From positions 62,001 through 126,000 of the forward strand of contig WNNJ02000185.1 of assembly GCA_012934845.2 (NCBI GenBank): a stretch of DNA of 64,000 bases. Reading direction: 5' to 3'. The notes under the pieces were generated by a model. The model did no database searches. It was not told the origin of the DNA and saw only the letters and a list, made by a program, of their open reading frames with translations. Source of the DNA: Pomphorhynchus laevis (taxonomy: Eukaryota; Acanthocephala; Palaeacanthocephala; Echinorhynchida; Pomphorhynchidae). The translations under genes were made by a program, and so were the position numbers. Position 1 is the stretch's first letter; each line of letters opens with the position of its first letter. Positions 45,266 to 55,950 of the stretch are shown in pieces.

Positions 45266-48200
45266 CATAATTATAAATAGTTATAAATTATTATTAATTA
45301 ATTATTATCAATTGATAACTAATAAACATACAATTAATATACACAATCTAAAATACAAACAAGCTTAAACACACACTGTTGCAAGTCCTGCCAATCAAAA
45401 ACACCTTATCATACAATTACTGGATAATGCCACGCGGCAAACCGTCGACAGTTTTACTTTGTTGTAGCCGCAATGGTCAAAGCGCAGAATGCGTCGGATG
45501 TAAGTGTGCAAAGTCCAAAAGAAAATGTACGAACTGCAGAGCACCAGGATGTACGAACAGATGCGGACGCATACAACTGTCAGATTCAGCAAATGCAAGC
45601 GAACGGATTGGCTCCCACCTGCATATAACCGGAATTACGTCAATGGAGATCCGCGAGCGAGATGTATCAACAACAGGTACCCTTACTACAAATTATAACA
45701 TTCATGCGTTCGGAAGACAAGGCAAGGGCAACAATTATTCAGAATTTTACGTGAACTTTATCACAGAAACCTACAGTCATGTAATCAGATGGATGCCAAA
45801 CCTGGTTTCGTTGCCCTTATGTAATGTTAGTCGTCGTACAATAGACCTAATAGCATCAAAATATATCGAAATAGCTCATACTGAACGAGGACAATCAATT
45901 GCTCTAAAGGAGGTAGTGGTTATCTGCCAGATAATCCTCCAATCCATACCCACAAGAAAAACTTCACCTATACGAAAGACGCTTGAAAGAAGATTACACA
46001 TATGGGAAGGTGAATCATACAAAGAGTTAATAGACGAAGCGCATGTACTACAATCAATGGATCTTCAAAAGAGAACAAAATCCTTAAATAACCATAAAAA
46101 CGACACACACCGAGATTTTTCTTGAAAATGCAAGAGGGAAACATGAGGGCAGATATAAATATGCTACAAAGAGTAGAATCGGAACAGTCGGTCCTTAAAC
46201 TTGACGATGTGGTATATGACAGAACCGTGAAAGAAATGTTAACAGGCCTACATCCTCCTGGTACAATTAGTGAAGAAGCGCTTATAAGTAAGATCATCGA
46301 AAATGTCATAGAACACCATAGCACCGCCTTCTTGGTGATTGATGGAAAGAAAATCATCTCAGCGGCCCTAAAAAACAAACGGAAGTGATGGGCCCTCGGG
46401 GATAACCGTAATCGGATTAAGACGGATTACCACCCTGTTTGGATCGCATTCAGAGAGACTTGCATAAGCATTCGCTGATTTTGCTACTAGACTCGCTTGC
46501 AAAGTTATCCCACCTGAGGCACTTGAAGCTTATATAGCGAGTCGACTAATAGCTTAAAATAAAAATCCAGGCGTAAGACCTATTGGAGTGGGTGATATAG
46601 TAAGACGAACAATTGGCAAGACAATAATGGAGGTTACAAGGTCGAATCTACAGATTGTATAAGGAAAACTACAATGTTGCGCCGGCCAAAAAGGTAAAAT
46701 CGAATACGCCATTCACTCGATACAGCGTCAATTCAGTAGCGACACTAATCTTGCGATTCTTTCAGTAGACGCATCGAACGCGTTTAACACGGCGAACCGC
46801 AAACTGATGCTAGCTAACATCGGTTATGTATGCCCGGCATTGAAAGTCGCTCTTCAGAATTCATACTCCAATGACGCCGTGATGGCATGTCAAGGAGATG
46901 TGATTTTATCACGTGAGGGGTTCACTCAGGGAGATCATCTCGCTGTGGCTGCATTCGCCGTTTCATCGCTAGCACTGATAAAACGAATTGAGGCGCATAT
47001 ACCCATCGTATTCCAACGATGGTATGCTGATGACGGCAATTTTGTTGGGAATCTTGTTGATCTGCAAAGAGTATGGATGCTGCTTTAAGAGATAGGACCA
47101 CAATATGGCTATCATGTCAATCCGGCCAAGACCAAACTCTTAGTCCATGATCACGTTCACGATCTGGAAACATATACGCTACAATACGAAGGTGTACAAT
47201 TACACCGATGCGGATTAAAAATACTGGGGGAGCCCTGTTGGTGATACTAATTTCATCGAGAACGTTGTCAAAAGACCAGTTGATGTTTGGAAAGAGCTCA
47301 TTACAAATTTGATGTCTATCTCAGCGCTAGACTCACACTCATGCTATGTAGGCTTCGTACATGCTGTTCAAGCAAAATGGACACACATCTCTCGCACGAC
47401 TCTGTCTGACCCGACCTGGTTTGTGCCCATGACTGACCTTATTTTCAGCGCATTTTCCACTAAAGTTACGGGACACGAACCGACGTCTACTGATCGTTCG
47501 ATATTCGCATTGCCGGCAAAACTGGGCGGTTTGGGCTTTCGAGATCCTCAAATCGAGGCACTTACCTAATTTGAAAGCGCGAAATTGATGTGCCAAGCGT
47601 ACGACGATTCTGGTGGTCCCAAAATAGTGCAGTTAGCACAAACTAATGTTTTGAGAGCCATACATGATGCAAATGAAAGAAAAGCGGTTCATCGAAAAGA
47701 ACAAATCACTTTACAGGTTTTAGATCAGGTCACCTTGTCAATCGAATACGCTTCCGCACTCGGCGCTTCTAGCTGGTTGAGCACACGTCCTATCGCAAAA
47801 CTAGGACTACACTTATCCACACGAGAATTCCATAATGCTTTGGTTGCGCGGTATAATTGGACACCCCGCAATATGTCCGACAAATGTCAATGCGGTGATG
47901 ACATGAGTCTGTCACATGTACTGTCGTGCAGAAAGGGTGCGTTATCGACAATACAACATAATGAAATACGGGATATACTCGCAACTACGCTCAACTATAT
48001 TTGCAGTGGTGTAGCGGCCGAGCCTAAACTACAGCAAGTCGAAAACCACATACACTTCCAGAGAACTACAACGACACGACTATTACAAGCATGTCCAGAC
48101 ATAGTATGCAGCGGCCTTTTTGGTGGTAGATTAGAGCGGACGTTTATGGACGTCTCCATTTTTAATAATCATGATCCCTCCTACCACGCAAAGTCCGTGC

Positions 48201-48656
48201 AATCAACATTCGAATATCACGAGCAAAGAAAGAATGCTAAATACGAGGAAAGGATCACTGAAATCGAGCATGTGTCGTTCTGCCCAATTTTATTCAAAAC
48301 TAACGGAGCAATCGCACCTACTACCTCCATACTTCTGAAGACAATGGCGAAAAAGATTTCTCTCAAACACAGTTATGGAAAAGTCATAGCCGGAATACGA
48401 TCAAGGTTGAGCATCGCCCTTGCACGAGCCGCATCATACTGTATCCGTGCACCTAGGAGAAAATGTGTGGCAATACCGTTACGAGGAGATGGAAGCAGTA
48501 GTGCGGAAATAATTTAAATATATATTTTACTCTTGATTTTCAAATGCTGGGGATGCGTGCCCATTAACATATAATAATAACTTATATATTAAAAAAATTA
48601 TTATCAATTGTTAATTATTAATTAATTATTATTAATTAAAATTTATAATTATAAAT
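45266..48656 (+). mobile_element. RT element with Cys cluster, nuclease-like C-terminus and inverted-repeat ends
   Basis: A 3391-bp insertion. Its coding parts, from about 45427 to 48517, are: an N-terminal Cys cluster (CVGCKCAKSKRKCTNC) in a run of about 250 codons; an HPPG-containing linker; an RT with RPIGVGDIVRRTIGKTIM, LSVDASNAFNT, GFTQGDHLAVA and the active site WYADDGN; then a 310-codon run with a CQC-x6-HVLSC zinc motif and PDI...FMDVSIF, a pattern like the R2-type restriction-like endonuclease. A DNA-binding Arg-rich end follows. Three or four frameshifts and a few stops are present. CATCTTCAAT flanks both sides. The ends form an approximately 52-bp AT-rich inverted repeat. Confidence 0.75.
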
Positions 48657-48666
48657 CATCTTCAAT

Positions 48667-49850
48667 AATTATATATTATTTGCATCTATGATTACACCTT
48701 GTATTTATGTCTATTTTGAAATCTAAATCCCACCTGAACGACACAGATTTAATAGTGCCATCTTGACTTTGTCGGACTTATCCGAAGCTCGAGACAATTT
48801 TTACCATGATTAAATACATTACCGCGCCTACGCCGTATTTGTCGATTTTAATAAAACCTTTAACATGCTTTATTCAATTTGCACCTACGAAAATTTAAAC
48901 TTTAGTACAATATATCTGGAGAATTCCACCAAGCAATACGTTGATTTCTGTTAACCAATGAAATACGCATAAACAACAGTGTATCTATATCTGCCTTCAT
49001 TACTCAACATAAAGGAGTATTACAAGGCGAACAACTTAGTAGTATTATTTTATCTTTCTTTATATGAGTTTACCATCATTTTAATAAAATACATACATCA
49101 AATCCAAAATCCTTATTTTCGCCGATGACCTTTCGATAATCTCCGAATCAGTAACAATTCTACACACCCTAATCGACTAACTCCATGCGTTTTGTATGCA
49201 CTGTCAACCATGTAAAAACTCAAGGAATAAATGTTTGCGTGGTGGTCGCCTGGCCTCAACTAATAATTTACCCTTAAACACTCAACCGACATAATTCATC
49301 AAATCGTATAAATATATTAGCGTTCATTAACCTTTACTTGATCATTCAGTTGGCACCTTGAACAAAACTTTAAGATCCTTTCATCCTCCTTGGCATATAT
49401 AAAACTGCCTGGTTTATTCTTTCAAAGTACTCTACATTTCTTCAAATGATGCTCGAACCAATGATTACTTATGTCTTGCCCGTCATCTGGTCCGATTTAT
49501 CAATCCACAACTTCAAACAACGCGACTCATGTAAATGGTGCTTCGTCAAAAAGTTATTCGACTTGTCATCAAAAATGCATTAAACGCATGTTTCAGAGCT
49601 AACGTCCATAAACCATATATGAACAGACCACCAACAACGTGTATGCTTTCCAGAATCACCCATCTTCCAGCAACACTATCAAGAGTACATTTAACGCTCA
49701 ATTATGTCGACCCCGAAATAGCCATATCAGCCTATATCCTACAACATCACGCCATCAAAAAGCCAACCATCGTTCGCGCCTACCTTCACGGTTACCACTA
49801 GAGGTTACCACAACCGATATTTTAGCCGATACACAAGATTCCTAGTGCTG
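48667..49850 (+). mobile_element. Old LINE family D, right part (RT)
   Basis: Directly after the second CATCTTCAAT the reading frame continues from the left half (IFN, then NYILFASMITP). The RT core follows: AVFVDFNKTFNMLYSICTYE, a QGEQLSSIIF-like block, ILIFADDLSIISES-like active site, and a C-terminal stretch with VYAFQNHPSSSNTIKS. Heavily decayed. Confidence 0.65.
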
Positions 49851-50360
49851 GCATTTGCCAGTGCTCTTGCGCTAATTGTCCTATTTGGTGAAGCGGTAGT
49901 GCTGGTTCAACACTCAATTATGATGTCACTAGAGGTTTTCTAGTACATCATTCACATGATTATTTGATAAGGCCGTCTGCTAGTCCTCCTCTGCATCCAG
50001 CAATGAAAGGGAACTGGTAATAAAGAGTCATAGTGATGACAAAATGGCATCTAGCAGTGTTTTTCGTTGTTCCTCCGCGTCTGGCTAAAATCATTAACAA
50101 AATTCATGCGGATTGGTATCACTCTCGTTTTGAAATATTCACGAAAATATTTGCTTTCCGCCCCAAACCGAAGAGCTGCAGTGGCTATTAATAAATAACT
50201 TCTCAGATAATTATATATTGAAAACACGGATAATTGTTAAAATTCATTACCAAAATACTATAACTATAGATCCATTATTAAATAATGGATCTTATAACAA
50301 TTTTAATATTAGAATTGTATTCGTAAAATTATATGAATTTTAATAATGAATTGATTTTAA
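49851..50360. other. GC-richer sequence of unknown origin
   Basis: About 300 bp here are less AT-rich (CTAGTGCTGGCATTTGCCAG and similar). They give no protein I recognise and may be a 3' end of the old LINE or another repeat. Confidence 0.35.
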
Positions 50361-52110
50361 TATCAATTGGAATACAGGTTTATTAAAGTGGCTATTGTGG
50401 ATATACATCCAATTAAAATTTTACTAAATTACAAATTTACAGTTTTACAAAAAAATGAAAACAAACAGAACGAAAGTATGATCAGCATCAATAGGTTGAT
50501 GTTAAATTGTATAGAGTGTGGAACAGTTTACAGAGTGAATAGTTATAATCAATTATTAAGGGACAAACAAGAGCGGATACTGTGTTTAAATGATGGAAAG
50601 TAGGCAATTGAGCGGATGGCGGAAGATAATCTTTCATAGAATAATGGATAGTCAATAAAAGGGAAACAGCGGCCACAGTCATATGAACAAAGATTTATGG
50701 AGGTGAGGCTGGATTCAGTAAGTGTAGAAATATGTAGCTATGAAGGCGAGTTTGAGGGAAAGACCCGAAAAGTGATACAAAAGATACGGAATAGAATGCG
50801 GTTTTCTATAGTTTGGAGAGAGCATATATTAGATGAACAGGAAAATGAGAGTAAAGAAGAATATCACCAGCATACTGCATGATGCAGAAGTTTTGCTCAC
50901 TTGTAATGCAGAATTGATAGCCGAGGAGAAGAAAGAAAAGAATTGGTCTGATCCCAGAACCTTGAGGAACGCCACAAAAGAGATGAATAGGTAGATAAAA
51001 AGCATTGGAATAGACACGGAAAGATTGTTCATAGAGATAGGATGAGAACCAGGATAAGCGGCAGAATAAAAACCATAGTTGTGGCAAAATTTATAAAGGA
51101 AGACGGAATTTGAATCGAGCTTCGATTGAAGATAAACATAAACTTTAGGTGGATCGAGAGTGCTAGCAGAAGTAGCACGCAACAGTGTATCTCGAATTAG
51201 ATGGAGATATAAGCTTGTTTTGTCAAAAGAGCACCGATTTACAAAGCAGGAAGGAACGGTGAGATATGCGAAGAAATAAATAGTTGATGTGAATACCAAT
51301 GAGGATAGAAGTGGAAGAGCGCTTGAGGAAACGAATGTAGGTTACAGACAAATGGTTAGAAGACACTTCGAACACATACAGTCAGATTCAAACCATGGTA
51401 CGTAGTACGTTTGACGTGGAGTAATGAGTAGGTAATGAAGAGTGAAAAATGGAGTGAGAGACGAGTACATGATAGAAGGGTAAATTAGTAAAGAATGAAA
51501 AAGAAGAAGATCGATACGTTTCTACTGTCGACGAATAATAGATTACGAAGATAAAGAAGAGCGTATAATAGGAAGAAAGAAGATAACAATAAAATGGTCG
51601 GATAGGCCGGGATCCGAAGTAGAGATAGTGCAGAATGAAGATAGGCTATAAGGAACAGCGATTAAATCAAGAACACCACCAAAAATGGGAGTAGGGTAGA
51701 AGTGGGTGGTGAAGACATGATATAATAGTTACAATCGTGAAAAGAAGTAATAAGTATTTGGGTATCAAAAAGTTTTGGGTATATAAACCAAAGATTTATG
51801 TGGATCGAGATTGCTAGCATAGGTAGTAAAACGCGGCAGTATAGTGTTGAGAATAGTTCATTTAGATCTTGAATTAGATGGAGATATAGACTTGTTCTTT
51901 TAAAAGAGCACAGATTTACAACGCAGGAAGGAACGATAAGATATGTGAAGAAATAAATCGTTGATGTGAATATCAATGGGGATAGAAATGGAAGAAAGCT
52001 TGAGGAAACCAAGGTAGGTTACATACAAATGGCTTAGAAGACACTTCGAACACATACAGTCAGATTCAAACCATGGAACATAGTACGTTCGACGTGGAGT
52101 AATGAATTGA
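50361..52110 (-). mobile_element. Decayed antisense LINE (family E), with an internal duplication
   Basis: The plus strand is strikingly purine-rich because a pyrimidine-rich LINE lies on the minus strand. RT traces at 50806-51087 include FCGVPQGSGIRPILFFLLLG and the active-site remnant MQYAGDILLYSH. A 240-bp segment occurs twice in direct orientation, at about 51190-51430 and 51870-52105, about 85-90 percent alike (FTSTIYFFAYLTVPSCFVN and FTSTIYFFTYLIVPSCVVN). Confidence 0.65.
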
Positions 52111-52439
52111 CAGTAAAGAATTAATATATTATTAAATAAAAACAGTTTATAATATCATAAATCGATTGTTTACTCATTGATTTATGAGTAATTAAATAAC
52201 TAATATTAATAAATAAAACAAATAAATAACTAATAAATAATTTAAACTATAGCTAAAAAACACGAAATAAAACTAAATATAATTGACATTTTTATAAAAG
52301 CACATCTTTATAATAAAAAGCCCGATCCATGTAAATACATTTATATTCTTCGTCCAATAATTTCCTTAAATACTTAGGATATTGACAAAACCTCAGTTGT
52401 AGAAAGACGATATATTATAGAAGAAATAACATATCTTTG
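52111..52439. other. AT-rich spacer
   Basis: No feature seen. Probably holds the 3' UTR of the minus-strand gene that ends at 52440. Confidence 0.4.
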
Positions 52440-53418
52440 TCATCGCTTAAATTTTGCCTGGATAATTCGAGACCAAGTAGACACAACCGAGATTATCAAC
52501 GGGAATAATAGTGGGCAATAAATACCGACTTTATAAACAATAGGGAACTTTAATATATGCTGTGATATATACACATCCGTTATTGATTCGAAAGTATCAT
52601 CAAAATTCAGACAAGAGTCCAAACAATTACGTAGTGCGAAAAATGCAAATGTATTATCAACTCTAGATATGCATCTCTTGAAACAGACTCGTTCATCGTA
52701 AGATACTTCTAGTCGTTGGAATTTACCTGTATTTAAAATTGAACACATCGCATCAAATGCTTGAATTTCTATTGTCGGCCATGGCCCATCTAGTCTGTAG
52801 TAATCGATAAGTACTGCTTGAATCTCCTTTATTATGATATCATGTTTGAGTAAATCTGTAATAATTAATAAAGTATTTTGTGAGCGATCTAGATAACTCC
52901 TAATTGACTTAGACGTATCTTCCACAAAAGGGGAGTATATGAATACGAGATTAAGAGAAGTTTGCAGATACCTAGTGCTTGTTTTAGACGTGAATAAACC
53001 AGGCAATACAATACGATCGTAAAATATTTGTAACTGATTTATGTCGTTGCCTTCAAACTGCTGGTTGTCGAATGCCAATATCTGGTTATACGCCATATTA
53101 ATTTTTGGTAAAATTGGAAACTTTGATAGATTTTGATCCAAATAATCAAATAGTCCTTTTAGTGTGGCTGGGAATATCTCACCGTTAGGAACAAATATTG
53201 TAGCAATTATTTGACGAACGGTGCATAAATTGGTTTCATCTAGAATACTTTCTGGGGTAACGGACCGACATGTGTAATTATCATACAACTGCTTAATTGA
53301 AGCTTCAGCGTTATTTCTATTTGAAGAGTAGATATAAGCATGGCTAGTAACACCGAATGTCTGAAAGGCATTACTATATCCAATTCGATTATTTAGGAAG
53401 GTGGCATTGCTGTTAAGG
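52440..53418 (-). CDS. Membrane protein of unknown function, last exon(s)
   Basis: A frame of about 326 codons on the minus strand, clean and less AT-rich than its flanks, with no ATG near its start. It therefore probably begins at an acceptor (AATTACAG at 53419-53420), with earlier exons upstream. The predicted protein has N-glycosylation sites near its start (NAT, NYT), several Cys residues (VCFKRCISRVDNTFAF, NCLDSCL), and a single strongly hydrophobic segment near the C-terminus (VGIYCPLLFPLIISVVSTW) followed by a short basic tail RIIQAKFKR. That topology, ectodomain then one membrane span, is all I can state. No family recognised. Confidence 0.6.
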
Positions 53419-53420
53419 CT

Positions 53421-54005
53421 GTAATTTTCCGTAAAGTTGCATCACTTGCGAACATTTTAATTTTACAATTAAAATAACTAAGTTAACTCATTAACTCTTA
53501 GTGACTAATTTTCATTGATACTCATCACATATGATGTAATATGATATAATAGTACATAATATTAATGTAGAGGAAATTTATTAGGGCACTGCGTCTCTCG
53601 ACTTGGCCAAATGAAAGAAATTAAATAAAACATTGCAACGACTTCATTTGAGATAATATCAATATTTGATAGTCCACCGCTAGTTCCCAACAGGCAAAAG
53701 AAATTTAGCAGGTTTATCATGTTAGCCGTAAACTTAACTTATCGATCTCCTTCATAATATTAATAATATTATGTAATATATTATATATTTATGATATATT
53801 TATTATATAATAATATAATATGATGCTTCAAGCAAGTATTACTTGTTAATAAATAAATTACTCAACACGGCTTTGAATTGCCTTCTAAGTAAATGGACAA
53901 ATTATTGAAAATAAATTTAAACTAAGAAAATATAAAAATATATTAATTAACATATAATTAATAATTATAAATATAATACTATAATTATAATTATATAAGA
54001 GAGAA
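53421..54005. other. Presumed upstream exons or intron of the 52.4-kb gene
   Basis: A hydrophobic open stretch on the minus strand (MINLLNFFCLLGTSGGLS, near 53710) could be a signal-bearing exon, but no in-frame splice pair was confirmed. The rest is AT-rich. Confidence 0.35.
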
Positions 54006-54230
54006 TGGAGCAAGTAGAACATGGTGCTTTTATACCAGCAGTATTTTCAACGACAGTATCAGCAAGCAAGGAGGCCACGACATTAATAAAGATGCTAACA
54101 AAAAAATCGGATGATAGCCTCAAAACCGATTATGCAGAAGTAATAAACCTCCGGGGATTATTGTGATAGCAAAGTCTGTTATCCTCTGTCTGAGAGGAAC
54201 TCGAACTTTATTAACTTTTACTGCAAAATA
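54006..54230 (+). mobile_element. 3' fragment of an RT/nuclease element related to 45.3-48.7 kb
   Basis: Encodes EQVEHGAFIPAVFSTT and then, after a frameshift, IVIAKSVILCLRGTR. These correspond to ITEIEHVSFCPILFKTN and LARAASYCIRAPRR at the end of the 47.6-48.5 kb frame. It is a different subfamily. Only this C-terminal scrap remains. Confidence 0.6.
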
Positions 54231-54458
54231 AAATAATCTCGAAGAGATTATAAAAAAATGAACAGCAATTGTAGTTTTTAAGTAAAAATATTGTTGTTTA
54301 AAAAATATATACAACAACCACACGAGGATAATATCAAACCGACCAGTGAAGAATAGCGGCTCGTGTATGCAATATAATCACAATAAAAAATATATAATTA
54401 TAGTAAAACACTAACGTCTTTATTATCTTATTATTTAAAAGATTTATTACTCAATTTC

Positions 54459-54722
54459 TTAATCCTGATATTTTGTATTGTTCGCAAATGCTGTATGACT
54501 AGTTGATCTGAAATAAATTGAATTTAATGGTACTGGCAGCTGGATACTCTTAATGTTAGGAACAATGTTAAGACTATCATTGATTAAGGCTATCAGTGGT
54601 GTAACTTCTAGTTGATATAAAAAATATAGACAACATGGTATCATTGCTAGAATGAATTGAAGTGTATAAATCGTAAGAAATCGACGGTCAATATGTTTTG
54701 GATTCGACGCTGGTAACACCAT
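54459..54722 (-). CDS. Small membrane protein or N-terminal exon, 87 aa
   Basis: An ATG frame on the minus strand with a short basic N-terminus (NPKHIDRRF), a hydrophobic segment at about residues 16-36 (LTIYTLQFILAMIPCCLYFL), and a polar remainder with an NNT glycosylation site. It may stand alone or be the first exon of the gene ending at 52440, which lies downstream on the same strand. A signal-anchor plus ectodomain would then join a C-terminal span. I found no donor that would prove this. No family recognised. Confidence 0.4.
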   Translation of the reverse strand: MVLPASNPKHIDRRFLTIYTLQFILAMIPCCLYFLYQLEVTPLIALINDSLNIVPNIKSIQLPVPLNSIYFRSTSHTAFANNTKYQD

Positions 54723-55950
54723 TTAAAGTATTCACTCTATCTACAATGTGAATAATAAATATCAGTTTTGCACAAAGATAGAATCTAAAACAAATTAGCG
54801 TTAATCATTTTAAAATTTAACCATAAAACTTTAACATAAAAATCAGATTTAATTGTAAATGATGTATTATTAATATATATTGTATTAGATCAAAACTTTA
54901 TAATTTATAACATATTTATTTGTATTTCATAATAAATATAATATATTGAACGATTAAATCATAATAAGTGGAAGGTCAAGTAATTTATACAATTTTAAAT
55001 TTTTCTGTGTTTTATCAGCGCAGAAACCAAATCAATTAATTTAGAGATTATTTTCTACTGGCAACATTTTAAGTGTATATTAATAAAACTGTTTATTAAT
55101 AAGACTATCTAAACTGTATATTAATAAATAAGAATAAATAAATAAATAATTAAACAATTATTAATTCAATAATAATTAAGTTAAGCAATGAATGCAATAA
55201 GGAATATAAATAATTATGTTAATATCGAAATATTTCAAGAAAAAAAGTATTATATTCATAAATTGTTTATCCAAAACTCGCACATAAAACGAAAATTGAC
55301 GAAAGTTGAACACTATTTGTGAATAAATAGTCAATAAAGTGATTATTTTTATCGGTATTAGTTAATCCAAAATATAAAAAAAACAATATTATATACTTGA
55401 TAATTATTAGTATTAATAATGAAATTTAAAAATTAGTAAGTATTTAAAATACAAATCTAATAATATTTTTGAGTAAGTTCTTCCGTGCATGTAAATTAGA
55501 TTAGAAATAAGCGCCAATTTGCTACAATATGTCAAATTTAATTAAAAGCACATTATTTTTTCATCTCCTCATCCATATCTTATAGCAACAACTTGGAATT
55601 TAAAACAAATGTACTTATTTATAGTGTCCACATGGTAAGATGATCAGATGATCCCAATATATCGACTTTAGGGTAATTTGTAAGTAAGCTTCCAAGCTTT
55701 CCTATGAAAATTGGATTGTATCGTGACTGATCGACGATTCCTAGTTTGAGTACTAATATACTCAAACGTGCAGCTACGAATAGAGGAATTTAAATGGGTT
55801 GTAACGAATTGAGATATAATGGTATAATAGATTTCAGTACATACGTTGGGATTTAGTCGCTGACGAAGAGGTGTTGGGCAAAAAGAGGATAATCATAGAG
55901 ACTGTCAGAGAAAACAGTATTAAGATAAAATAGCTCGGGAAGAAATATGC
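54723..55950. other. AT-rich DNA, no gene identified
   Basis: Mostly AT-rich with AATAAATAAATA runs near 55120-55160. The last 200 bp become purine-rich and lead into the antisense LINE. Confidence 0.45.
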
